The notes under the pieces were generated by a model. It was not told where the DNA came from. It was given only the letters and a program-made list of their open reading frames with translations, and did not search any database. A DNA stretch of 64,000 nucleotides, from NCBI GenBank assembly GCA_903813345.2, contig CAIIXF020000009.1, positions 27,502,740 through 27,566,739 of the forward strand, written 5' to 3'. The translations under genes were made by a program, and so were the position numbers. Source of the DNA: Owenia fusiformis. Lineage: Eukaryota; Annelida; Polychaeta; Sabellida; Oweniidae. This document shows positions 25,610 through 38,443 of this stretch, piece by piece (position 1 is the first letter of the stretch; every line of letters begins with the position of its first letter).

Positions 25610-26518
25610 GACGTGTCGCAAAAAGGTGGCGCATTTGTTTTTTAAGGGTATCGCGTGAATGTAACTTTGATTCCCCGGAATATAAGATAATATTCTAATT
25701 AAAGTTATATATCATTTTAAAGCTGTTTCGATGAAGATTTTAGATCAACTACACTCCGTTCACATTTTTTGCGCGTTCGTTTTTAAAAAAGAGTTTTTAC
25801 CAAAACATATGGCAAATATCCCATGTTGACACGTTACATTTTGAATTATTTTTCGTCTTTAAACGCTCATAACTCAAACAATATATGACTATTATACTTA
25901 TTTTTCGTCTTGATAAAGGTAGATGGAAGTTTTATTTCAAAGGATGAATTTTAGTAAGCGTCCCATATTGTGACGTCATAGAGTCTGAAAAATAGAATCT
26001 GTTGACAGCGACCTTTTTTGCTCATTTTTTGGTACCTTCAACTTTTCAGGTGTACATTAAACAAAAAATACGAGATCAATTTTTAATAAATCATACATGA
26101 TTATTTTGCTCCTAAACTCTAGTTTATTAATAATTAGTTGATTTTGTTCACAAAAGTATGTGTTTTCTGTTGTATGTGGAAAAGTGGAGGACGAAAGGTT
26201 TTCAAAATTCATTAAAATAGGGCTAATTTACGCCATTCGCCTATTTTCAAGCACAGCAACACGTATATTTATTTCACCTAAAATATCAATTGATTCGTGT
26301 TTTATGATGCTCCTAGCCCATTAACAATATATATATTATATCAGAGTTATTCGTCTAAAATGTTTTGAGATATAGAGGTAAATGTGGAGGACGAAAGGAT
26401 TTTCATGTGTGTATATTTTTCTCAAAAACGTCACATTCTATTATGTTAAAAGTGAGGATCCTCTGGATTACGCCACAAAATGTGTAACAATGCGTGCGCG
26501 AGCTTTTTGCGACCCGTC
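25610..26518. mobile_element. non-autonomous TIR element, about 0.9 kb
   Basis: Left end GACGTGTCGCAAAAAGGTGG; complemented right end GACGGGTCGCAAAAAGCTCG. The interior has the sequence GTGGAGGACGAAAGG twice (about 26185 and 26382) but no coding sequence that I recognise. It abuts a pogo-like MITE directly on the right. Confidence 0.65.
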
Positions 26519-26519
26519 A

Positions 26520-26697
26520 CAGTAAAACCTGTCTTAGTGAACACCTCTCTCTAGTGAACACCTCTCCATAGTGGACACCCTTCCTACACACATAGTCCAC
26601 TGACTTCTGTATAAATTACCCTCTCTCTAGTGAACACCTACCTACAGTGAACGTTTTTTCTTGGCAAAAAAATGTTCACTATACACACGTTTTACTG
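26520..26697. mobile_element. pogo/Tigger-like MITE, short form
   Basis: 178-bp unit with ends CAGTAAAACCTGTCTTAGTG and, complemented, CAGTAAAACGTGTGTATAGT, followed by TA at the right. The interior has AGTGAACACCTCTC repeats. It is the compact relative of the array-bearing element at 58732-59940. The pogo assignment rests on the CAGTA-AAACC tip and is tentative. Confidence 0.75.
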
Positions 26698-28523
26698 TAT
26701 ATCTTTATTGCCCTTTATGAAAAGGAGATACATGTATACAGTGTACAATGAAAATAATGCTGATATAACATTAATATTAAATGAACATAGAATATAAATA
26801 TATACAATATATAAAACACACTTTACACGTTATTGGGACCAATGTTTGTGAAACAGCGTATAGTTTAGACTAAATATAATTCAAATCACTTAGAGTGCCG
26901 CTTATTGGTCACGTGTAGCAACAACTGCCTCGCCAAAAGTATTTATTCAAAATTAAGTCTAAATAGATATAGTAGCAATATAACTCACATAACCTGAATC
27001 ACGAGGAGGACATTGTTTTCAAATTAAAGTCCCATGGCCAAATTTGACAATTTGACCTTGCCGTTTAATAATAAATAAAACATCGATTGCAAATGTCAAA
27101 AATCTATGATTTACCAATACTACACTATTTGACAAGTCGATTGAACTTGACAATACTTGGCTATGAATTTGAATTAATTTACTATTAATGAATTTTTGTC
27201 AGAATAAGTGTCTGATGTTTCTAGATATAACAACAGTCCACGACAACAAGGCAAGGAGGATTGGCTCCCATGAGCGCAACTTGATCGTGACCTTGACCTT
27301 GAGCGTTATCAATATTGAAAATGTCATCTTCTGACATTATAACTGACAATAAATCCGATTCATGATCAACAGTCCAAAAGATTAGATCAAATATCTCGGT
27401 CACTTCTTTTGTGTTTTAGTATTTTAATTTAGAAATAAGATCAAAACTGGCGATTCAAATTCTGAAGTGAACAAAATGGCGGTTGTTTGATTTCGAATTT
27501 AGTAATCACGACATCTCCATATATGGCAGAATATCGAGATGGAAGCCTGGGAGTCAATTCTCCAACAATGGTTATGGTCAAGGATATATCATCTTTGGTA
27601 ATCGGCTAACGGTACGACGATTGAATTAAGCTGTACCAGTACAAGAAATTAATTAACGATAAATTAGTTTTGATCACAGTGACTTCTGAACATCTGATGA
27701 TTCTAGATATAGCAATAGTTACACATCAGCTAAGGTGGAATATTAAATCAACTTCGAGTGTCTATAATTTACTGCTATAACGTAATAAGTGATTGGATTA
27801 AATCATTAAGCATGTCTAATATTGTTTGAACATCTAGTAATATCTGACGTATATCAACAAAGTTGACGAAGAGTAGAATTCTGCACATTAACTTGCTAAG
27901 GATTTGTTAAATATTTCTGCGTTTGGTTCTAAGGTATCTCCATTTACTACTACTAACTTGCACGTTAAGCTTTGGTAGAGAAGGTTCGAGTCGCGTGAGC
28001 TCCGTTTGCTTTCTACTTATCTCAAATTATTTTCAACTCGATAGAGCGACCAAATGTTTAATGAAAAATAAAATATTTAGTGCCCATTGGTTTTTAATCT
28101 TGGTATTGAGGACACAGAAACAGTTTGTGTCACATAGATGTACTACATATATATTTCTGTTAGATACATAGTACGCGCAGTCGTACTCTGATGTTCTCTC
28201 GTGTGTTCTCTGGTTTTCCTTCATTGAGTTTTTTTTAGTTTTTTAGGTGTTGTTACCATATATATACCTTTCTTCAAATTTCACATTATTTAGGATTACG
28301 AAGTCACTTAAACCATTCATTGAGGTCGAATATTCACCTAAGCAAATCTAATATCTGAAAGGTGACACTAAATCGAACCTAAAGAAACAATATAAGTGAC
28401 TTTTCGTATTGCTTATAGGAGTAATTCTATAAAAAGATGATCCCACATCCACCTGTGTAAGTGCACGCCTTTGAGACAACAAAAACTTTTTCCCTTTGCG
28501 AGGTGTTCTGATTACAGAGGTTC
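26698..28523. other. no recognisable gene
   Basis: AT-rich. A segment at 27518-27572 (TGGCAGAATATCGA, then CTGGGAG, AATTCTCC) resembles 41405-41450, suggesting an old dispersed repeat. TGACCTTGACC occurs at 27289. Confidence 0.4.
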
Positions 28524-28528
28524 ATTAA

Positions 28529-29704
28529 CACGGTGTTATAGCATGACGGTTACGCCACCTCTGAAAACGAGGTTGGACGGCTACGTTCACTGATTTATCC
28601 AATAAAATGGCTGCGATGGAAGAGAAAACTAAGGTTGGTGCATTATTTTCTACTACTGTGTATCAATGAAAGGATGAACGATTTGTGTAAGCGTCGCATT
28701 CGGTGATGCATTCAGTAATGTATATTTTGAACGTAGTCTTTGCAAATTGATGTCCGAGGATAACATGAAATAAGAGAAAAACTGCCGAGTTTGAAATTCA
28801 AAACTACACAAAATTTAGTAATTTGTTTATTTTTGTTGTTAGGGCATGGTCTACATTGCCTAAAAATCTTGGAGTATATAGATGTAACCTACATACGATC
28901 ATACAAAGCCAATTGAGCATTGGAAACCACCTAATATGTTCTACTCAAGTCATTATAATGTATTTTAAACTTGCGGTAACGTGAAAAATTGATGGACGTT
29001 TACGCGAACCTGATTCAAATATGAAGCCCCGATTCATTGTTATTTTTGTCATCTTCATCAGTACTTGATCCTAAATCTTCTTTTGCCTCTTCATTGCTAT
29101 CTTTTACACTTTCATTGGTTTCATAAATAAAGCAAGCAATAGTTTTTTTCTTTGACTTATAGAGGCTGAAACAAGAGCGTCTCTTGCGAGTCCTGAAAAC
29201 AAATATAGGAAATTCAATATTCCATTTCTTACCCATTATAACAATAACATGTAAAGAGGCTATCAGATTTAGCAACCTTGACTTGACAGATGTACATGCA
29301 CGTAACCGTCCACTGAATATCTTATGTACAACTAATACAATACGTTACCGTCCATAGAATTCGATAGAAGTCATACGTCAGTCGTCAGTCGTCTAGCGAC
29401 ATTGCGTTTGTAACCTTATTATTTACGATATACACCACGTTCCAGTGGATTTGTCATTCTATGCCTTGTTTGGACAAAGTTTACTTACAGTTAATATTTT
29501 GAGTGGCTCAGAGGCACATGTGCTGAGAAAACACTAGAAATAATCATTCATATATACGTCACCGAATGGAAAAGAAATCTTATCTGTGAATATTGCCTAT
29601 AGGCGAGAAAGAGGACATGCTGTCTCCCATCCGCCATTTTTTGTTATCGTTACCGCAAAATTTTGCAAATCGCTTTGACTTAACCGTCATGCTATAACAC
29701 CGTG
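28529..29704. mobile_element. non-autonomous Transib-like foldback, 5-bp TSD ATTAA
   Basis: 1,176 bp. The terminal inverted repeat is perfect over 24 bp and starts CACGGTGTTATAGCATGACG. It is flanked by identical ATTAA (28524-28528 and 29705-29709). A CAC(G)GTG tip with a 5-bp duplication is the signature of Transib elements, relatives of the RAG1 recombinase, whose signal heptamer is CACAGTG. No transposase is present. Both ends carry inward-facing ATGGC(T/G)G motifs (28611 and, on the other strand, about 29635). The perfect ends suggest recent activity. Confidence 0.8.
29015..29192 (-). other. exon-like acidic frame inside the Transib-like element
   Basis: A good acceptor (TATATTTGTTTTCAG) is followed by an open frame of 58 codons to a stop. 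It runs from basic (TRKRRSCF, KSKKKT) to acidic (NEEAKEDLGSSTDEDDKNNN). I do not recognise it. It could be a terminal exon of a cargo mini-gene starting at the minus-strand ATGGCGGATGGG near 29635, but no convincing donor links them. Confidence 0.3.
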
Positions 29705-29709
29705 ATTAA

Positions 29710-32700
29710 CGTGGGTTGAATGGGCCACAGTGCTTTTCAAAACCCATGAGATACTTGTGAATACTTGTGAGGTGTTCCACTTATCAGCAGGCCCACTGTA
29801 TACTGTACAAGTGACAAAAGCAATCACTAAAATTACTACATTTTCTGAGTAAGGCCTCTGGGTGTCTAAAACGCAAATATAACTCATTTAAAATGTGTTC
29901 GATGAGTAAAAGTTGAGAATACAGTATGGATGGGGAGTAGGGTAATCATGTGAAAGAGATGCAAGAACTAAATCATTCAACATGAATAATTCTTGATGAA
30001 AAATCAGTTAATGTACTAAGCTTTGGATTATACCTTCGTTGAATCCGTATTTATGACAAAGACTGATCACTTTTAAGGTACGCTAAATTACACCTATAGT
30101 CGATGAATAATTCTACGTCCATCAATTATATGTTTTTAAGGAACGCCTATTAAATGTTTTGCTTTACAGAACAATTGAGTGCTGATCATCAAGAACTCGT
30201 TCATCTCCAGCATAATTAGGAATGCTTTGAAGAGGACTAAACTCATTAAATAAACATTTTTTCTCTCTACAAGAAAAATTACAGTGAAATACTTAACACA
30301 TCATTATGCCGTATTAACGAATAAATTCCAATAGTATTATTCGATAAATTAAAGGTGCTCAATAAAAAGCAATCTTGCAATTGCAAAAGTATGTTACTGG
30401 TTGTCTGGATATACATTTTAGAATGATTATTTTAAAAATATGACGGTGACATATTTTAAGAAGGAGAGTTCCCGGAAAACTTTAAAGACATGATAAACTA
30501 GAGTAAGTTAAATAATTTTTGCTCAATACATAAATTAAGCTGAGGCCGACGTCTAACGTTTAGGACGTATCGCTATGACTAGGGTCCAAAAACGTTTTGG
30601 CTGAGACGTCCAAGAGATCTTGAAAAACCGTATACGATTTTAAAAACTCTTGTTGTGACCCTAATATGATTATTTTTCATCCACAGTTCAGGTATAAACA
30701 TTGACCATGGATGGATAAGAATTTGTGAGTAACCTTAGACAAATTCTATAGGTAGTAACACAAATTAATTCATCGATCGTTATTCAATTGTTGTATTTCT
30801 AAAGAATGCACAGTAATAGGAGAAGAGTGAATGCATATTTGTATATTGTCGATAAATGATGGAAACTATCAAAAACTGTCATTTTTGTGCCAGACTGGTT
30901 TTTGATAGCTTACCAAGTATCAATTCTTTAAAAACAATAGCTCAAGAATGTACTTTTCGTTTGATACAGCTATGATTTTTTAAATATAAGCTACAGTTAA
31001 TTCCATTGTGTTGCTTCCTTTAATTAATGTTATGTGGGTGATAATAATTACTGAGTTGCCATTTTGTTTTATTCGTACTATTAAAAGTACATGTTTGCCA
31101 CATCTGTATTTATGAATTTATATAAAAATGTTTCTCAGTCAAAAGTAGACGAATCGTTGTGACCTCTAATTCAACACACAAGCTTGGTTTAATACGTGAT
31201 TTTGTCTTATCACTCAAAAGTGTGTATTGACAATTGTCACTGTTAATTTAGGAAGTGTTCTCAAGCGTATATGCAAATAGCCGATTGTTAACTGTAGACA
31301 ATAGTTCATACCATTAATTAACCAATTCTCCTGTTCACACACGATATATCACATAAACGTCACCTTACGACTACTCAGTCCAAGATCTATCCGCATTTGA
31401 TGAGCCTGCGTCGAGTGGATTTCGACGAGAGGCATTTGGGATTCAAAGTGATATTTACTGTAGCATAACGCACCACTATTGATCTCCGGATAACCTTGTT
31501 TCACTTGAGACCAAACATAAGTGCAGAAATCACGATCACTTCCCCAGAACTAATGAATTCCTCATTTGCATAATTAACAGCCAATCATGTGGTGTTAATC
31601 AGAAAGTGCTCCATTTAAAAATGTATATGTCCTTGAAATAACGCTCAAAGTCCAATAATAAACAAAAATGTGTTAATTTGTGAACTAAAAATATTTTTTT
31701 CAAATTACAGCTGCTGACGAACATTTACCTTATTTTTACTGTATGGCCAATAAGGGACATAGAACCCTTTTATTGAAATTGGACAGTGGCCTCGGAAGAC
31801 CATCATTTCTCCTCTCCCGAATTAGATCACTTGATTTCCCTTTATAAAAAAATGTTTCGTATTTAGGTAGGCCAAGTCCACCCTGATGGTTTCACACTAA
31901 TCCATCGTGCACCTTAAAGGCCATCCTTGAGGATATACACCAGACACATTTTTTCTGATTGATATGTAAATTGGAATAGAATTGCTAACTTACATTGTCA
32001 TTACATGTCGTATTAATCTAATTTAATTTGCTAATATTCGATGCGATCATTTGATTGATTGTACAGAACAAATCTGTTTTAATAATTCATACCAGGAAGC
32101 ATTCGAATAATATTCTTATTAAAAATGTCTGTGAGTTATAGCTAAGATTTCTCGATCTATTTTCAACATTTGGACTAGGCTACTTCCCTGTAGGTATAGG
32201 CAACGCGCTATTTGGGTTACTAAATAAACTAAACAATTGAAGTTAATTATTTTGAAATACAATGAGTTTGATTATATTCGTTAAACATATTCGAATTTCA
32301 ACTAAAATACATATATGTGTGGTTTAACCTAACGGACCTGGATGGTGCAGAAAGGCTGCTGTGGAAAGATTAACAAAAAAGTTGGTACATAAACATGAAC
32401 GGCCCCTAGAAGAATACCCAGTTAGTCCTACATATTTCATCTTATACAATATATTCAGGACCAAGCGAACTGAAATTTTCAAGAATCATTAAAATCTTAT
32501 TTGACAAGAGTTTTGTATGCCTGGGTATTACCAAAAAGAATGTCAAAAGCGAAACTTCTAGACCACTCTGTACACTTAAACCATTGCGCATTGTGGGTTT
32601 ATCTTAACTAAGATAAATCGTGTAAATACACTTATTTGATCCCAAATGATCTAGTGACATTTTGGAAAGGTTCTTTTGACAAATGAGTGAGATGTATTTT

Positions 32701-32929
32701 AAATAACAGCGGCACCTTCGGGTGGATAATGGCTTCTTTGCCAATAATATAACACCGATAAAGTAAGTATTCCCATACATATGCAAATAAGTATTCCCAT
32801 ACATATGCAAGTAAGTATATACATATGCAAATATCCTCACCATGATACAGATTATACCATTATACTCTGGTATGAGCTTCTTTGATTTATCTCACAATAG
32901 GCTACTTTGAATTTTTCTGATCATTTGGA
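29710..32929. other. no recognisable gene
   Basis: AT-rich sequence without supported exons. A short tandem repeat near 32760 is listed separately. Confidence 0.4.
32760..32838. repeat. 27-bp tandem repeat, about three copies
   Basis: Unit AAGTATTCCCATACATATGC plus AAATAAGTA-like spacer. The last copy is shortened. Confidence 0.8.
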
Positions 32930-33385
32930 AACGTTCACTGGGTCCCACTTGTTTATAAAGACGTTCGGTCTTTATAACAAAATGGACTTCCGTTGAAGGA
33001 TTTCTTTATTTTCATAGTTTTCACCAAGAAAGAGGTCGAGTATCCAAATATTTTACCCGTATGTTAATAGTAACATCCGGTTACTGAAAAGCTAGTTAGG
33101 AACGATCAAATATTTCCAGCAACTCCAATAATCGAGGAAGAATTCCTCACTTCGGCAACCAAGACGTTATCTGGTGAATTTATAACGTCCTGGTTGCGTT
33201 GTGTTATATAGCCTATTTACGTCCAGGTTGCTAAAGGGAGGATTTCTCACTCGATTATTGGAGCCCTTGGATGTATACTCGTGACTGATTCGCTTCTCAG
33301 TAACCGAATATGTTACTATTGACATACGGGAAAAATTTCTGGATACATATCGACCTCCTTTTTTTGTTGAAAATTGCAAACATCT
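32930..33385. repeat. dispersed repeat, copy 2, folded back
   Basis: Related to 25090-25540. Here the sequence is itself an inverted repeat: TTTTACCCGTATGTTAATAG near 33050 is complemented by CTATTGACATACGGGAAAAA near 33315, and CTCCAATAATCGAG pairs with CTCGATTATTGGAG. Confidence 0.7.
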
Positions 33386-34564
33386 CTAACTCACGTCACC
33401 ATACTAGTCAATGGGCCAAAAGGTCAAACGCCATGTTTTTAATTTCGAGTTAAAGATTTGTGTCGCCCCACTGGCCTATCTGAGGTTCAAAAGCAATTGC
33501 TCATCAGCTACATTTTGACACTAAACTCAATAGGGGTCAAACATTTACTTTTTGAAAAATGCGGTCAATTGTGACACAACCTACCCTGCGTGCAGAGTCT
33601 ATTTAAACTACAAAAGCTCTCTTTTAAGAAGTGAAGTCAAACGAATGCAAAGGGTAGACACTACCCCTCTGTCTGCTACCAGAAATTGAAATTCACAAAA
33701 ATGAAGCCAAAATTAATACATTCGACTCGAAATTTTTCTTCAGATTAACAGCAGTTTTGTAGACAAAAATGTCTTGCTGTCATTGCAAAAAGATAATAAT
33801 TGAGTCTATATCACGCCTAACCATCGATATAACATACAGTGAGAAAATATACTGTCGTACACTTTAGATGTACGGTACTATTAACTATTAACTGATATAA
33901 AGCGAAAACTATGATGTAGGTTTGATGTAGTTTGTTAAAAGTAATCTGAGGAATACACAAAAGATTTCATGTTTAATTATGTGTGTATTCGCTTAGGAAG
34001 ACTTTTAACTTTCTGATTATGTTAAAAAAAAATTCGAGCAGTGCAGTTGTTTTTTCACATTTCCTTTGATGATTTTCCCCTGTCGCCCATTCTGATACTC
34101 ATAGCAACTTTCTGTTTTACCTGAAACTTGCTCTGATATTATGAGGCATATTCTGTGATCTGAGCACATCAGATGGGAAGAGTTATAACTGTCAAGAAGT
34201 GTGATTGTTATCATGTAATCATCTGCCTAATTTCAATACATTACATAATAGGCATTGTATTTAACAGCAGATATTAGAACAGGCACAGGTACACAAGTTT
34301 TATGACCTCAATTAGATGAAATATGAGCTGGGATGAAAGATCTCGAAAATCCTTAATTTTGGGCTCTCCTGGATCGCCAAATCAAGCTCATTATATCATG
34401 GCATCTCAGGGCTGAGAAGATTTGAGATGTCATGGTTTATCATGATGCCTGTCGCCTTAGAATGTCGATTATTTTTATGACAGTATGTTTCTCAAAACTA
34501 CACAATTTAGGATGAGTGAAGATTTGACAGATATTATGTATTAGGTATAATTCTAAAAAATCAG

Positions 34565-34946
34565 AAAGGACAATTCTCGGTTTGGAGAACGAAGTTCATC
34601 AATCTAAATGAGCATTATCCCTGCTTCGGACAAATTTGATTTTTTCACATAATATAGATTTGAATGTCTTCTTTTGATTAATTTGGGTGATATTTCTAGA
34701 TTCTTCGCAAAAAATATTAGCGCAGTACACTGATGAACTTCTTTTCCCAAATCGAGACTTGTATTTTATTGAATCGGTCTAATTGAGCATTATCCCTGCT
34801 TCAGACCAATTTGTTATTTTTACATCGTGTAGATTTAAATGTCCTCTTTTGAATATTCATAGTTTAATTTGGGTAATATTTCTATATTTTTCATGAAAAA
34901 AATTATTAGCCCAGGAGACTGTTCTCCAAACCGAGAATCGTCCTTT
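34565..34946. mobile_element. 382-bp MITE
   Basis: Ends AAAGGACAATTCTCGGTTTG and, complemented, AAAGGACGATTCTCGGTTTG. Inside, GAGCATTATCCCTGCTTC occurs twice with the following approximately 60 bp also duplicated. Confidence 0.85.
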
Positions 34947-35040
34947 ACGTTGTCAACTCCACTGTTAAAGTAATACTGTAATTGTTCAGTTTCAGTTTTA
35001 ATTGCATCTGCCCGTTAGTGTTATGAAAAAACGTTGTCTA

Positions 35041-37938
35041 CAGGGCGTCAAATAAGTCTGTTCTCCCCCCTTAACTTTTTTAATTCAGGAATAACATAGC
35101 GTTGGTATATATCATCTTAAAGGGAATTTAATTTGCTGATCACACACCAAATTTCAGAGTGATTGGTTAAATTCCAAATTTTTTAGAGTATTTTTAGTGA
35201 TGTCCATATTTCACTTTTTTAATAGTCTATGTCTCCCCAGCAGCCCGGATGGCCTCAATTCTACGAGGATATGATCCTGTACAAATCATTCAGAACGTTT
35301 AATTTTAGGTGTTATCAACTATTTTGTGATGAAAGATGCCCCTGCTTCAAAGGCTCCCCTGAATGTAACACATTTTACTCTGTAATGATATTGAGAAACA
35401 TCGAAATCACCCAATGTTGGCATTGTCACTGCAGTATCAACTTTTCACTTTTCATTCACTATAACTGGTAATTTTACTCGTTTTGACGTAATCAAAGGTC
35501 AACTACAACCTTACAAGAAACATTTTTTTTTTAATGGATTTTTATTTCAGTTCAAGCAGTACATTCAATACATATTTAGGTTTAGTCATTTTACAATAGT
35601 GTCGATGGGTGAGAGGGTAACATTGAAACTCTTGGCAAGCATTGCCTAACACAGACGTGTTTCACGTTTCCCTAAAACATTTAGCATTTACAATAGTATG
35701 AAAATTATACAACATGGAAAATATGAAGCAGTATAAACTTGTAGTACATGTAATTACAATATATTTTTAATATCCTTCCATTTATCTCCTCTTCCTACTT
35801 TTACATCTATTAAATAATATTCTTCTATGTTTCTCTTCAGTCCCAGAAAGGTCGGACGCACCTTTAGACATTTACATAAGTATATATATCTCCTGTATAT
35901 AGATAAAATTGTATTTATCAATATTGTTTCACTATTTATAATTACTGGTCCTAAAGTGATTGTACTTTTGTCACATAAATCAGAAAGCTTTTTAGGAAGC
36001 CAGTTTTTAATATCTTGAATTACCATTTCGACAACCTCACACGTTAAAAACAGGTGCACCAGGGTCTCTATGTGTCTACTGCAAAAACAACATTTATCAG
36101 ATTCCTTAATACCACACATCTTTAAGTATTTATTTGTCGGTAGAAATCTGTGGATTACTTTATAGTTGAAAGATGCTAATTTAGGTTCATAGTTACTTAT
36201 TTTATTAATTTTATTAATGTTTTTCCATTCATGGTCTTCAATATTAATATCTAAATCACCGTTCCATTTATACACATAGTTGTCGTTGTAATCAAGGTTT
36301 TTAATTAGTTCCCAGTAAATTATTTTACAATTTTTTTTATTTTCCATGAATTTTAACACATGTTTTTTATATTCAGAATAATATTCAGGCGGTTTATTAT
36401 TTTCAGATATTATTTTTTCCATTTTTCAGGAATTGTGTTTTTCAGACTTAGAAAATCTAAGAAGTTTATTTTTGTGTTAAAACGGTCCATAAATTCATTT
36501 AATCTCAAAATTCTTTTTGATTCGTGATACATGTCTTTTAGAATGATTAAGCCTTCCTGCTTTGTATTTTTTATGATTTTGTTCACATTCTCATTTTTGC
36601 TATATCTTAACCATGTGTTGCATATGATTCTATATTGCATTCAATTTCGGCTTCTTTAATAGCTGTGTATGCGCGAAATATATTGATTATCCCTTTCCAA
36701 AAAGTATTTTCAATTTTAGCCTCTAATTTTTGAAGTGATTTTACATCATATGCAAATAGTTCTCTCGCATCTTTTATACCAATTATACCATGCGCTGCAA
36801 ATTGCCATGTGCCATGTCTGGTCAATTTCTGAAGCCAGGTTAATTTCTGAGATTGCTCGAAGGTTTGGGGATCGATCATTCTTAGACCACCATCTTTGTA
36901 GTCTTGACATATTTGATGAAAATTCACCTTTGACACATTAGAATTCCACAGGTATGTAGTAAATAAATGTTTTAGTCGTTTATGATATTCAATTGATATT
37001 TTTGGCAGAATTTTCATTATATGTACTATTTTTGGCAGAGCAAACGACTTTATTACCGTTATTTTTCCTATCAGGGACAAATTTCTTCTCTTATATCGAT
37101 TTATCACTGTTTGCATTTCTATAAATTTAGTCTCAAGATTGTCTCGTTCAATATTCTTAAGGTCATTATTAAATTGAATGCCAAGTAATTTAAAGGTGGT
37201 TTCCCAATTCAGAGGAATATTTTTCAATAATCTTTCATCCGAATTACATTTGGTTCCTAACCATATTACGGAAGTCTTTTCAACATTAAGCTTTAGACCA
37301 GATGCCTCATAAAATAAATTGAAAATTTGCAAGCAGCTTTTCAAAGATTTTTCTGAACCATCGAGAACCACGAAAGTATCATCAGCGTACATACCGACTT
37401 TAATATTTTTGTCAAACATTTTCAAACCTTGAATATCTCTGGCGTATTTCAATTTGTTACAGATTGGTTCTAAAGCAAGAATGAACATGTAGCAAGACAA
37501 ACTATCTCCCTGACGACATCCACGTTTTATTTTAAAAAATTTTGAAAAGTGTCCGTTATTCACAACTGTGCTTTCCGCTCCGTTATATAGAACCCTGAAC
37601 CATTTAATAAAACTATCTCCAAATTTTTTTCAGGCATTTTTCCAGATATTCCCATTCAATACTGTCAAAAGCTTTTTCGAAATCCGCTAACAAAAGTAGG
37701 CCAGACATTTTTCTCGTATTAAGATAGTCTATAAGATCATACAGAAGTCTCGTATTTTCAGCCATTTCACGATCCGGAAGAAAAGAAACATTGTAGGAAT
37801 TTTATTAAGGATATTTCATTATTGATTTTTTGAGGGTGATCAGCATTTTCCATGAGCTTCAAAATGATATATGGGAAAGCATGATAAATTTAAAGATAAA
37901 AAAGTTAAGGAGGGAGAACAGACTTATTTGACACCCTG
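35041..37938. mobile_element. mariner-like element interrupted by a LINE
   Basis: Terminal inverted repeats of about 42 bp with two mismatches (left CAGGGCGTCAAATAAGTCTG; right complemented CAGGGTGTCAAATAAGTCTG), each flanked by TA, the Tc1/mariner target. Without the LINE the unit would be only about 640 bp, so it is non-autonomous. No transposase was recognised in the remainder. Confidence 0.85.
35525..37782 (-). pseudogene. 5'-truncated, frameshifted LINE (L1/Tx1-like reverse transcriptase)
   Basis: Minus-strand remains of a non-LTR retrotransposon ORF2. In order: RT region LLLLADFEKAFDSIEW (near 37670), then KIKRGCRQGDSLSCYMF, the catalytic YADD box (VGMYADDTFVVLDGS), NVEKTSVIWLG and KLLGIQF, then GGLRMIDPQTF, and a C-terminal zf-RVT-like segment (FNYKVIHRFLPTNK, CCFCSRHIETLVHLF) ending at 35754. 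At least three frameshifts (about 37615, 36630 and 36420) break the frame, and the endonuclease part is missing. The 3' end has a poly(A) tail (T-run at 35525-35532). AAGAAACATT occurs on both sides (35515-35524 and 37783-37792), a likely target-site duplication. Not active as it stands. Confidence 0.9.
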
Positions 37939-38443
37939 TACATTATGGTTAACTATGAATTGAGATAATTTTATGGGACAACGTACACCGACTTGACAAC
38001 GAACATTTTTTTAATTGTAGCTAAAACGTAAATTTTAATCAAATCATCAGCCAACCTTAATTGTGTAATTTAGAAAACCATATTCTAATAAAAACAATCG
38101 ACACTCTTAGCGACAGGAAAAATTGATCAAAGGAAATGTGAAAAAGCAACATTTTCTAACTGATCTATTTTTGTGGGTAGATTTACAACAACAAAAAATC
38201 GAGCCCTGCTCGAAAATCATTAAACATAATCAGAAAGCTAAACGTCATCCCAAGCAAATACAAACGAAATCAAATATGAAATCCTTAATGTATTCCTCAG
38301 ATTAATTTTTAAAAACTACGTCAAACCTACATCACAATTTCCGTTTCAAATCAGTTAATAGTGACACCATATATCTAAAGTGTACGACGGTGTCACTATA
38401 TTTTGTCACTGTACGTTGTTGATGGTAAGGCGTGTATATCTGT

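Larger units (their letters stand above)
33803..38443. mobile_element. 4.6-kb inverted-repeat unit containing nested elements
   Basis: Arms at about 33803-34087 and 38109-38443 are diverged reverse complements: GTCGTACACTTTAGAT, ATGTAGGTTTGATGTAG, TAATCTGAGGAATAC and CACATTTCCTTTGAT each recur in order. Inside lie a 382-bp MITE, a mariner-like element and, within that, a LINE. The outer family is unknown. Confidence 0.7.

Noticed and set aside
27975-28005. GGTTCGAGTC resembling a tRNA T-arm or B box
   Set aside because: No matching A box, anticodon arm or acceptor stem could be folded around it.
35229-35471. 80-codon plus-strand frame inside the mariner-like element
   Set aside because: Cys-rich look is coincidental; no transposase motif and no conservation evidence.
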